Below are positions 26,695-34,174 of a DNA stretch of 41,307 bases, piece after piece (position 1 is the first letter of the stretch; each line of letters starts with the position of its first letter). The stretch is from JBBSHS01 sp038232515 (GTDB taxonomy: Bacteria > Actinomycetota > Acidimicrobiia > Acidimicrobiales > JAUJNH01), in contig JBBSHS010000016.1 of assembly GCA_038232515.1 (NCBI GenBank), forward strand, positions 1 to 41,307, written 5' to 3'. Under the pieces are notes generated by a model, which saw nothing but the letters and a program-made list of their open reading frames with translations, was not told where the DNA came from and made no database searches. Both the position numbers and the translations under genes were made by a program.

Positions 26695-28281
26695 TCAGCT
26701 CACGTCGCTGATGAAGAGGGGCGGGTTGTGGAGGTGCGTGATCGACGGCTCTCGGCCGACCACGTCCTCGGCCATCTCCAGCGCGTCCCGAAATGTGGAC
26801 GCCGGTTTGAAGCCCAGGCGGCGCACCGCTCTTGTGTCGCCGCCGACGATGATCACGCTGCCGAGGTGGGCGAGGGCGTGGGCGCCCCAGTACCACATGT
26901 AGAACGGATGGACCCCGTGGTAGGCGTAGCTGGTCCGGTACAGGTGCCGGTACCACTCGTCGGTGGCGTAGCGCTCCTCGTAGTTCTTCTCGATCTCGAT
27001 CGGGTCGGTGGTGTCGGCCAGCACCTCTTCGAAAAAGTCGATGTAGCTGGGATGGTGGACCGGGTGGAACTCCCAAGGTGTCGGGTGGCTCATGATGAGC
27101 ACTCCGCCCTCCCGCACCAACGGCTTGTTGCGGTAGAGATTGAAGAAGTAGCCCAGACCCAGGCACATCACCAGGACCGGGTTCATCACCGAGTTGACGT
27201 TGTAAGGGCAGATGTAGGGCAGGCCCATCGTCAGCACGTCGGTCTGCCCCTCGACCGGCACCAACTGCTGGGAGTAGACCCGCTCGGTGGTGAGGCGGTG
27301 CACCGCCTCGACCTCGCCGGCGTGTACGCCGGTCATGGCGTGCGGGGAGCGGATCGAGTGGAAGATCTTGCGGGCCTGGCGGGCGGGCACCCTGTCCAGT
27401 GACCGGCTGACGGCCAGGAAGGTGGCCCGGTCCTTCAGCGTCCACTCCCATTCACGCTTCTGCAGAAAGGCGAAGTTGGACGGGAACGTATCGGTGTTGA
27501 GCGTGGTCTCGATCTGGAAGACCTTGACGCCGGCGTCGCTCAGCACCTTTCCCATGCGCCAGTTGGAGCTGTGCAACTCCGAGCGGTGCTGGTCCATGAA
27601 GCTGCGCGACGCCAGCATGGTGCGCACGTTGTGGTGGTGCTTGAGCGATCTGTAGGAGGCGAGGCCGGTGGCGGTGGACTTCCAACCGCCGTCCATGGCC
27701 ACCAGGTTGATGTTGACGTACACGATCAGGTCGGACTCGGCCGCCCGCTTGTTGATCTCGACGTCCTCACCCTGCTCCGTCTGGCCGATGTAGGCCAGGT
27801 TGTCGGGATCCTCGGCGTCGTGCTGGGTGAGCCGCCCAGTGGGAGCGAAGGCGTCGTAGACGCGGTCGCCCACGGCCTGGCGTAGCTCGGGCCCGGTCAT
27901 GCGCCGGTGCAGGGCCAGCGCGCAGATGAGCACGACGTCGTCGACGCCCGCTCGTGCCGCCAGGTCGAGAACGGCCTCGATGACCCGCTGGCGGTTGTCG
28001 GGCCGCTTCATGGGGGGTAGCGGCAGGCTGATGTCGTCGAAGGCGATGGTGAGGCGCATTCCCGGGAACAGCTGAGTGCGCAGCGGCTGGCTGTCGCCGT
28101 CCGGATTGTCGAGGGCGTGGCGGACGGCCTCGTCGGGGTCGTCGAGGGCCTCCTGCGGCTCTGGCGCGTAGATGACGCGGCTGCCCACCGGCAGCCGCTC
28201 GAGGCCGAACCCCTCGCCGTGCCAGAACAGCGTTGGTGGCGTCGAGCGGTCGACGTCGAGGACGAACCCGGGACGGGGCAT
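26695..28281 (-). CDS. LarA-like protein (DUF2088, nickel-pincer racemase superfamily)
   Basis: 528 residues, about 100 longer than lactate racemase LarA. LarA moves hydride at the alpha carbon of 2-hydroxy acids with a nickel-pincer nucleotide bound to a lysine. The N-terminal domain has FDDISLPLPPMK at 81-92, ALHRRMT at 123-129 and the family block HDAEDPDNLAYIG at 154-166. By alignment from memory to Lactiplantibacillus LarA: catalytic His108 corresponds to His125, cofactor lysine 184 to Lys201 (GGWKS), and nickel ligand His200 to His217, with the same 16-residue spacing. Arg75 is replaced by Leu86, and the second catalytic His174 has no clear equivalent. So cofactor binding looks kept but the substrate or reaction differs. 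The cofactor genes larB, larC and larE are not in the window. The ATG overlaps the dehydrogenase stop (TGATG). Confidence 0.8.
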   Translation of the reverse strand: MPRPGFVLDVDRSTPPTLFWHGEGFGLERLPVGSRVIYAPEPQEALDDPDEAVRHALDNPDGDSQPLRTQLFPGMRLTIAFDDISLPLPPMKRPDNRQRVIEAVLDLAARAGVDDVVLICALALHRRMTGPELRQAVGDRVYDAFAPTGRLTQHDAEDPDNLAYIGQTEQGEDVEINKRAAESDLIVYVNINLVAMDGGWKSTATGLASYRSLKHHHNVRTMLASRSFMDQHRSELHSSNWRMGKVLSDAGVKVFQIETTLNTDTFPSNFAFLQKREWEWTLKDRATFLAVSRSLDRVPARQARKIFHSIRSPHAMTGVHAGEVEAVHRLTTERVYSQQLVPVEGQTDVLTMGLPYICPYNVNSVMNPVLVMCLGLGYFFNLYRNKPLVREGGVLIMSHPTPWEFHPVHHPSYIDFFEEVLADTTDPIEIEKNYEERYATDEWYRHLYRTSYAYHGVHPFYMWYWGAHALAHLGSVIIVGGDTRAVRRLGFKPASTFRDALEMAEDVVGREPSITHLHNPPLFISDVS

Positions 28282-29438
28282 CAGGCACGAGCCTTTCGGG
28301 TGGTTCGGGACCGGAGGTCGAAGACGATCTTCACGGCGCCTCGGGCGCCGGCGTGAGCGGCGTGGTCCAGCGCCTCGGTGTAGCGGTCGATCGGGTAGCT
28401 GGCGCTGACCAGGCGGCCGAGCCCGACCTGGCGCACCAGGTCGAAGGCGGCCTCGAAGTCGGCACGGTCGTAGGCGTAGCAGCCCCGCAGGCTGATCTCA
28501 CGGTGCCACAGACCGGTGAGGTCGACGTCGACCCGGGCGGGCATGCCCAGCAGGTGCACCTGTCCGCCGGGGCCCACCACCGACAAGGCCTGCTGTATGG
28601 ACTGGGCCGAACCGACGCAGTCCACGACGGCGCCGACACCACCGGTGAGCTGCTGGCCGGCGACGCGTGAGTTGGTGGCCCGGCGCACCGCTCGAGCCAG
28701 CTCGGCGGGGGCCACGACCACATCTGCTCCCAACGCCCGGGCCCATCGGCGTTGTCCAGCGTGTTTGGCGGTGGCGATGAGGACACGATCGGGATCGACG
28801 AGGTGACGGATGGCGGCGACGGTGAGCAGGCCCAGCGTCCCCGAACCGATGACGGCGACGTGGGCGGCGGTGATCTGGCGGGCGGCGTGGACGGCACAGG
28901 CGGCCGGCTCCACCATCACGGCGGCGCAGTCGTCGAGGTCGTCCGGGGCAGGGTGGATCTGGGACTCGTGGGCCACGAGCGCATGACCCCATCCTCCACC
29001 CGTCTGTGAGCAGTAACCGGTCTGGAGGCCGGGCTCGAGGTGTCCGAAGGCCACGAGCTCGCACCGGTTGGTGACGCCTCTGGCGCACCATTCGCAGGGC
29101 GGGTCGATCCCCCTGGTGGCGCAGTGCAGCGCCGGTTGGACCACCACCCGGCTGCCGTCGTCCAGCCGGCCCACGACCTCGTGTCCCGGCACGAACGGGA
29201 AGCTGACGATGGGCTCGAAGTAGCGGCTGCTGCGGCCGTCGACGGTGGCCAGGTCCGAGCCGCAGATGCCGGACAGAAGGGGCGTGACCCGGTGCCAGGC
29301 CTTCCCCGGCAGTGCCGGTTCGGCCACCTCGGCCAGCCGCAGGGGACCGACGCGGGCGCCGGCGCCGGGCTCCCAGCCGCCGGCCAGCCGCGCCGCCGCG
29401 AACCGCATCGGCTTGCGCTCCACGACCAGGGCCTTCAC
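28281..29438 (-). CDS. Zinc-dependent alcohol dehydrogenase family protein (MDR)
   Basis: 385 residues. Medium-chain dehydrogenases oxidise secondary alcohols with NAD(P). The catalytic-zinc cysteine is in SGICGSDLA; GHEVVGR carries the His-Glu pair; the cysteines in CATRGIDPPCEWCARGVTNRC form the structural-zinc lobe; the nucleotide fold is VAVIGSGTLGLL. The type resembles sorbitol/threonine dehydrogenase-like members. The GTG start overlaps the upstream stop by four bases (GTGA), and the stop overlaps the next ATG, so translation is coupled on both sides. The frame runs upstream to 29741, but that part reads as low-quality Arg/Gly sequence inside the previous gene. The substrate is unknown; a hydroxy or keto lipid intermediate is possible. 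Confidence 0.9.
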   Translation of the reverse strand: MKALVVERKPMRFAAARLAGGWEPGAGARVGPLRLAEVAEPALPGKAWHRVTPLLSGICGSDLATVDGRSSRYFEPIVSFPFVPGHEVVGRLDDGSRVVVQPALHCATRGIDPPCEWCARGVTNRCELVAFGHLEPGLQTGYCSQTGGGWGHALVAHESQIHPAPDDLDDCAAVMVEPAACAVHAARQITAAHVAVIGSGTLGLLTVAAIRHLVDPDRVLIATAKHAGQRRWARALGADVVVAPAELARAVRRATNSRVAGQQLTGGVGAVVDCVGSAQSIQQALSVVGPGGQVHLLGMPARVDVDLTGLWHREISLRGCYAYDRADFEAAFDLVRQVGLGRLVSASYPIDRYTEALDHAAHAGARGAVKIVFDLRSRTTRKARA

Positions 29439-31756
29439 CCCACGCCCTCCCCGACCATGGGCCCGAGTGGGAGGAGGGGGCGAGGGCCGCCCGGCGACCT
29501 GGACCACTGCTCGGTGTGCCAGCCCCGCTTGCGGGCGATGGCGGCCAGCTTGGCCTCGGCGTTGACGGCGACGGGGTGGCCGACCACCTGGAGCATGGGT
29601 AGGTCGGAGGCGGAGTCGGCGTAGGCCACGCACTCCTCCAGCGCCAGCCCCTCGGCCTCGCAGTAGTCGCGGATGGCCAGCGCCCGGGCCTCGCCGGTGC
29701 AGGGCGCCTCGACCAGCTCGCCGGTGAAGCGGCCGTCGCACACGGCCAGGCGGGCGGCCACGACGTGGTCGAACAACGGCTTGAGGGGCTCGACCACCAC
29801 GTCGAGAGCGCCCGTGATGAGAATGGTGCGGTGGCCCAGCGCCCGGTGCTGACGGGCCCGGCGGATGGCGCCGGGGAAGGCCTTGGTCAGCAGGTGCGAG
29901 GCGAACAGCTCCCAGGTGTCGTGGGCCAGCCGGTCGACGGGAGCGTTCTGGTAGCGGCGGTAGAAGTGACGCAGGAAGTCGCCCCGGTCGCGCCGGTCGA
30001 GGGCCAGCAGACCGGGAGCCTCTCTAAGGGTGCGCAGCACGAAGCGGGCCCGTTCGGTGCGGTCCAGATGGCGGGTGGCCAGCCAGGCGTAGCTGTCGAC
30101 CACGTTCGATGCGACCAGGGTGTTCTCCAGGTCGAAGGCGGCGAGATGGCGGTCGGGGGAGAGGATGGCCTTCATGCCACGGTCGCGTCGGCTCCGCCCG
30201 GTGCGCCTGCCCGGTGACATCTTCACCCGGGCGTGGTCGACCACCGACGGCAGGTGGGTGTCGTGCACGAAGGTGGGCCAGTCGACCACCGCCGGGTCGA
30301 AGCAGAACGCGGCACGATCGGCGGCGCCCAGCGAGTCCCACAAGGCCACCAGTCGATCGACCCGGAATATCGCCTCGGTCTCGGTGTAGTGGCCGTACAG
30401 CTCGACGTAGTCGAGGGCCCGCTCGGCCTGATCGCGCTTCTCCTCGAGCCGGGCCGCGAGGTCGGCCTGTCTACCCCGGACGGGCAGGGCTTGGAGGGCC
30501 TTCTCGCCCAGGGCCAGGCCGCGGGCGGCCCGGCTCAACTGCCGCTGCACCCGTCCTCGACCCGGGAACGACCACTCGGGCACCACGATGGGCTGGCCCT
30601 CACTGTCGTAGATGGGGTTCTCGGTGAAGAACTGCCTGACGAGGTCGACGAGCTGGCCGTACTTGAGCGGGTTCCGGCTGCCCGACGCCACCTGGTAGAC
30701 GCTCGGCCCCTCCTGCGCCGGGCCGTGGGCGGCCACGGCGATGAGGGCGGCGACCACCATGTCGACGGGGATGACGTCGACGACACCCTCAGGGATGCCT
30801 GGGAACTCCTTCAGCAGGCCGCGGGCGTAGCTCACGATGATGGGCTCGGCCATGCGGAACCCGCGTATCCAGCCCGGACGGGGCTCGGCCACCGCCGACT
30901 CGATGATGGAGGGGCGCACGATGGTGACGGCCACCTCCCGGCGCCGTTGCAGCAGTGCCCGCTCGCCCAGGGCCTTGGTGTACGGGTAGGCGTCGGGCCA
31001 GCCCAGGCTGGCGGCCCGGGCCACGCCGGCCCTTACCAACTGATGGCGGACCCATTCGTCGCGCAGCTTCTCGGTGCGCTCGGCCAGCAGCGGGGTGCCG
31101 GCGGCCCCCAACTCCACTCGGGCCCTGGCCCCGAAGCCGCCCAGCTGGGCGGTCGTCCGGCTCTCGGCGTCGAGGTCGGCCCGCATGCGCCGGGCCGCCG
31201 CCACCTCCGCCTCCCACGGCACGTCCGCCGCGTACATCGTGTCGGGCAGCAGCCGTTCGGGGGCATCGCCCCGGCGGTTACCAGCCACGTAGGCGGTGGA
31301 CACCGCCACCAGGTGGGCGTCCGGGCACAGCTCGGCCATGGTCTCGACCACCCGAACCGGGCCCAGCAGGTTGACCTCGACGGCCTGGTCGAGCGGCGAG
31401 TCGAAGGTCACGGCGGCGGCGGCGTGGATGACGGTGGAGCACCCGGCCAACACGGCCCGGCCGTCGTCGCCCAGGGCCAGGCCGCCGACGGCCACGTCGC
31501 CGGCCACGGCCAGCAGTCGACGGTCCACCTCACCGTCGAAACGGTCGCCCAGCTCCTGGCGGAGGCGGTCAAAGCAGTCGTTGCGGAGGATCTCCCGCCG
31601 GACCCGGTCGGCCGCACCCCGCCGTCCGGGACGCACGATGACGGCGACCTCACATCCCGGCACCGAGCGCAGCAGGCGCTCCACCAGCGCGGTGCCGAGG
31701 AACCCGGTGGCTCCGGTGACGGCGATGCGCCGGCCGTCGAGGGCGTCGGCGATCAT
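29435..31756 (-). CDS. Fatty acyl-CoA reductase-like protein fused to a HAD-IB phosphatase domain
   Basis: 773 residues. Residues 8-370 are an extended SDR of the 'male sterility'/thioester-reductase type: GATGFLG (15-21), STAYVAGN, and catalytic YPYTK (Tyr257, Lys261). Residues 380-500 form a helical C-terminal domain as in fatty acyl-CoA reductases. Residues 535-760 are HAD-IB: motif I reads FDLENTLV, so the second Asp is Glu544 (codon at 30125-30127); motif II is ILITGAL; the motif III Lys seems to be Arg; motif IV YADSASDLPML is intact. The reductase half looks active and the HAD half altered. The frame runs to 31912, but the ATG at 31756 precedes the nucleotide-binding fold normally. First gene of the operon, divergent from the TetR gene. 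Confidence 0.87.
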   Translation of the reverse strand: MIADALDGRRIAVTGATGFLGTALVERLLRSVPGCEVAVIVRPGRRGAADRVRREILRNDCFDRLRQELGDRFDGEVDRRLLAVAGDVAVGGLALGDDGRAVLAGCSTVIHAAAAVTFDSPLDQAVEVNLLGPVRVVETMAELCPDAHLVAVSTAYVAGNRRGDAPERLLPDTMYAADVPWEAEVAAARRMRADLDAESRTTAQLGGFGARARVELGAAGTPLLAERTEKLRDEWVRHQLVRAGVARAASLGWPDAYPYTKALGERALLQRRREVAVTIVRPSIIESAVAEPRPGWIRGFRMAEPIIVSYARGLLKEFPGIPEGVVDVIPVDMVVAALIAVAAHGPAQEGPSVYQVASGSRNPLKYGQLVDLVRQFFTENPIYDSEGQPIVVPEWSFPGRGRVQRQLSRAARGLALGEKALQALPVRGRQADLAARLEEKRDQAERALDYVELYGHYTETEAIFRVDRLVALWDSLGAADRAAFCFDPAVVDWPTFVHDTHLPSVVDHARVKMSPGRRTGRSRRDRGMKAILSPDRHLAAFDLENTLVASNVVDSYAWLATRHLDRTERARFVLRTLREAPGLLALDRRDRGDFLRHFYRRYQNAPVDRLAHDTWELFASHLLTKAFPGAIRRARQHRALGHRTILITGALDVVVEPLKPLFDHVVAARLAVCDGRFTGELVEAPCTGEARALAIRDYCEAEGLALEECVAYADSASDLPMLQVVGHPVAVNAEAKLAAIARKRGWHTEQWSRSPGGPRPLLPLGPMVGEGVG

Positions 31757-31879
31757 GGGCTGAGCGCCCGCAGACCCGTATCCATGTGGCCGGCACGGTC
31801 CCGGGACGCGGATGTGGCCGGCGTCGGTGTCTGTGACGCGGTGGGAGCCTGGGAGGAGCCGAGCGGCACGCCCCTTGTC

Positions 31880-31890
31880 TACCATCTGGT
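31880..31890. promoter_or_regulatory. -10 box of the TetR gene overlapping a possible operator
   Basis: TACCAT at 31880-31885 lies seven bases before the GTG at 31893, as in leaderless promoters. It overlaps ACCATCTGGT (31881-31890), whose four-base arms are inverted copies. A TetR protein bound there would block its own promoter. The divergent operon starts at 31756; no clear -10 box for it was seen in the 136-base gap. Confidence 0.4.
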
Positions 31891-31892
31891 CA

Positions 31893-32549
31893 GTGAGCGC
31901 CGCCGGAACCAAGGCACGGGTGCTCGATGCCGCCCTGGCCAGTTTCGGCCGACGTGGTTACGAGGCCACTTCGCTCGACGCCGTGGCCGCCGCATCGGGC
32001 GTGCGCAAGCAGACGATCCTGTACCACTTCGGGGGAAAGGAGCACCTGCTGGAGGCCGTGATCGACCGGTCGGCGGACGAGCTGTCCGAAGCCCTCGAGC
32101 GGGCCCTGCGCCAGTCGACGCAACGTGCTGCCGCAGCCGCGACGGACGTGGGCACGAGTGACGGCGCCGCTGGAGCGCGGCCTGGTGAGGGCTGGGACCG
32201 CGTCGAGGCGGTGGTCCGCTCGGTGTTCCGCCTGGCCGCCCGCCGTCCCGAGGTGCTCGGTCTGGTACGCGAAGTGACCAGGTTGGGGCCCCCCCACGCC
32301 GACCGGCTCATGAAGCAGCTCGAGCCGCTGGTGGTGCGGGCGACGTCGTTCCTCGAGGCCGAGATGGATAGCGGCGCCCTGCGGGCCCAGGATCCCCGAC
32401 TCGTGCTGATGGCCGCATACTCCATCGTCGTCGGCTTCGCCACCGAGGTGGAGGTGCAGCGTGCCCTCGGCTACGCCGCCGGTCCCCGAGCTGCGGTCCG
32501 CCGGCGGGCCGAGCTGCTGGCCTTCCTCCACTCGGCCCTCGTCGGATGA
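31893..32549 (+). CDS. TetR-family transcriptional regulator
   Basis: 218 residues. The N-terminal helix-turn-helix is typical (ARVLDAALASFGRRGYEATS, then VRKQTILYHFGGKEHLLEAV, residues 7-55). The ligand-binding part (about 60-218) is all helical and holds an Ala/Gly-rich loop near residues 78-98. TetR proteins usually repress a neighbouring operon until they bind a small molecule, often a lipid or CoA thioester. Divergence from the acyl reductase operon suggests that it controls it. The GTG start is leaderless-type; an in-frame TTG at 31875 is a weaker choice. It converges with the J-like gene. Confidence 0.88.
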   Translation: MSAAGTKARVLDAALASFGRRGYEATSLDAVAAASGVRKQTILYHFGGKEHLLEAVIDRSADELSEALERALRQSTQRAAAAATDVGTSDGAAGARPGEGWDRVEAVVRSVFRLAARRPEVLGLVREVTRLGPPHADRLMKQLEPLVVRATSFLEAEMDSGALRAQDPRLVLMAAYSIVVGFATEVEVQRALGYAAGPRAAVRRRAELLAFLHSALVG

Positions 32550-32580
32550 CGGGCGCCTCGGCGGCTCGGCCAGATCGGCG

Positions 32581-33591
32581 TCAGCGGCGCTTGGTCTTGG
32601 TCTTGGGCGGGGTGTAGCGCTTCGACGGTCGAGGCGCGCCCCGCCCGGCGGGTTCACTCTTCTGCCGACGGCGCTGGGCCGGTGTGGCGGGACGGTCGTC
32701 ATCCGACGGCCGGCGGGCACTGGCCCGACCGCCGATGGCCTGGGCGCCGGGGCCGGCCCGGGCACCGGCTTTGTCCTGCCGCCGCCAGTCACTGTGGACA
32801 CGGGCAGCCCGGTTCTGGCGCAGCATGATCCAGATGGCCAGCCCGTAATGGGGCGCGGCCAAGAGCACGCTTATGGGATAGAGGCCGAACAGACCGCCGG
32901 CCAGCGCCGCGATCAAGGCGACGAACCGGTTGGCCAGGCGGGCGGAGGCGGCGATGGCCACGGCCAGGACCAGGTTGATGCCGAAGAACCGCCAGATCTG
33001 GGCCCGATCGTGGAGGGCGGCGGTGATGACGACGGCGGCCAGGGCCTGCCCGAGCGCCAGCAGATAGACGACCTTGGCTTCGTCGGCCAGCATGGCCGAG
33101 GGCTTCGGCGGGGCCGCCTGGCCGATATCGCTGGACGACGCCGCCTTGGCCTTGGCCTTGTCTGGCGGGGCGGCGGTGACGTCCGAGTCGCGTCCGCCCG
33201 GCTGGGCCGGCTTGGCGTCCCCTGTCGTCACGTCGAGGCTCGGTGCCGTCTCCCTCGATCTGGCCTCGGGCCCTAAACGGGCACCGGAGTCGAACCCGCC
33301 GGCATCGACGACGGGTGTCGACCGGTGCCGGGCCGGCTTGGGCAGGCGCCGGCTGATCGTGCTGCGGACACGGTCGTAACCGGCACGCCGGCCGGGATCG
33401 GTCAGCACCTCGTACGCTTCGGTGAGCGAGCCGCGCTGGCCTGGGTCGCAGACGTCGGTCAGCCGGTTGTACGCCGTCTTGATCTCCGCCCGGGTTGCGT
33501 CAGGGTCGACGTCGAGGAAGTCGTAGTAGTCGAACGATGGGGCTGCCCGGTCCGAGCCGGTGGCTTCGCCGCCAGCGGGCACGTCACTCAC
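32581..33591 (-). CDS. Membrane protein with a degenerate J (DnaJ-like) domain
   Basis: 336 residues. Residues 18-78 look like a J domain (YYDFLDVDPDATRAEIKTAY, then EAYEVLTDPGRRAGYDR). The HPD tripeptide that stimulates Hsp70 is missing; the segment reads TDVCDPGQ. A linker of about 75 residues is followed by three or four membrane segments (about 170-260: VVYLLALGQALAAVVITAAL, FFGINLVLAVAIAAS, FVALIAALAGGLFGLYPISV, YGLAIWIML) and a strongly basic tail ending KTKTKRR. The GTG start is chosen because a short coupling ORF ends on it; the frame extends to 33690. No function known; without HPD it is unlikely to be a normal co-chaperone. Confidence 0.72.
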   Translation of the reverse strand: MSDVPAGGEATGSDRAAPSFDYYDFLDVDPDATRAEIKTAYNRLTDVCDPGQRGSLTEAYEVLTDPGRRAGYDRVRSTISRRLPKPARHRSTPVVDAGGFDSGARLGPEARSRETAPSLDVTTGDAKPAQPGGRDSDVTAAPPDKAKAKAASSSDIGQAAPPKPSAMLADEAKVVYLLALGQALAAVVITAALHDRAQIWRFFGINLVLAVAIAASARLANRFVALIAALAGGLFGLYPISVLLAAPHYGLAIWIMLRQNRAARVHSDWRRQDKAGARAGPGAQAIGGRASARRPSDDDRPATPAQRRRQKSEPAGRGAPRPSKRYTPPKTKTKRR

Positions 33592-33632
33592 GGTTTCGGG
33601 CTCGAAGCGCCGCCCGGGCCCTGCTGGCTCAT
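33588..33632 (-). CDS. Possible 14-codon linking ORF
   Basis: On the minus strand, ATG at 33632 overlaps the stop of the upstream gene (ATGA), opens MSQQGPGGASSPKP and ends with a TGA that overlaps the GTG of the J-like gene (GTGA). This chain could carry ribosomes from the acidic membrane protein gene to the J-like gene. It may be chance. Confidence 0.3.
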   Translation of the reverse strand: MSQQGPGGASSPKP

Positions 33633-34096
33633 GGTTGCCCGTCGTGGAAGTTCCAGGGTCGGAGCAGCACGGTGGTGCCCTCGGGCGCATCGGGCTCGAA
33701 GTCGACGGTCACAGGGTCCTCGTCGTCGTAGGGGTCGCCAGTGGTTTCCAGGATGATGGGAGGTCGGGTGTCCTGAGGGGGCTGGAAGACCGACGCCAGG
33801 CCCAGCGCCAGAGCCGTGGCCAAGGCCCCACCGGCCGTGCGCCGACGCCAGCGCTCGATGGCCATGACCGGCCGGTCAGGGTCGCCGTCATCGCCGTCAT
33901 CGCCGTCGTCCCCGTCACCGCCGTCGATGACCACTTCAACGAAGACTTCAGCATCGGCGCCGGTGGAGGGCAGGTCCGGAGGCCCTTCGTCGTCTTCGAA
34001 GGAGGCGACGGCGTAGGCGCCTTCGTCATCGGGCCGTTCGCCGAACGGGTCGACGTCGGCGTCGGCGTCGAAGAGGGGGATGGCGTCGTCGCCCAC
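33629..34096 (-). CDS. Hypothetical acidic single-span membrane protein
   Basis: 155 residues, not recognised. Residues 1-75 are very acidic, with a GDGDDGDDGDDGD tract coded by a tandem DNA repeat. A basic cluster (RWRRRTAGG) precedes one membrane helix (about 90-105, ALATALALGLASV). The C-terminal 45 residues are outside and again acidic. Basic residues on the inner side suggest an N-in orientation. GTG start with TACGGT six bases upstream. It is divergent from addB and probably co-transcribed with the J-like gene. Confidence 0.65.
   Translation of the reverse strand: MGDDAIPLFDADADVDPFGERPDDEGAYAVASFEDDEGPPDLPSTGADAEVFVEVVIDGGDGDDGDDGDDGDPDRPVMAIERWRRRTAGGALATALALGLASVFQPPQDTRPPIILETTGDPYDDEDPVTVDFEPDAPEGTTVLLRPWNFHDGQP
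33882..33925. repeat. Imperfect nine-base tandem repeat
   Basis: The unit cgccgtcat or close variants repeats four to five times and codes for the Asp/Gly tract of the acidic membrane protein. Such repeats can change copy number. Confidence 0.6.
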
Positions 34097-34102
34097 GCCC
34101 CC

Positions 34103-34108
34103 ACCGTA
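34103..34108 (-). promoter_or_regulatory. -10 box (TACGGT) of a leaderless promoter
   Basis: On the minus strand TACGGT ends six bases before the GTG at 34096. It lies back to back with the addB promoter in a 78-base gap. Confidence 0.5.
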
Positions 34109-34141
34109 GTGGCGGGGCCGAGGTCGGAGCCCTCCACCTCG

Positions 34142-34164
34142 CTGTCACAGGTTGTCCGTACCAT
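34142..34164 (+). promoter_or_regulatory. Possible PafBC-type DNA-damage promoter before addB
   Basis: CTGTCACAG at 34142-34150, then exactly eight bases, then TACCAT at 34159-34164. The mycobacterial element recognised with PafBC is TTGTCRGTG-N8-TANNNT as I remember it. Six of nine upstream positions, including the TGTCA core, the spacing and the -10 box agree. The ATG of addB is ten bases further on. Confidence 0.45.
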
Positions 34165-34174
34165 CAGCTCCGCC

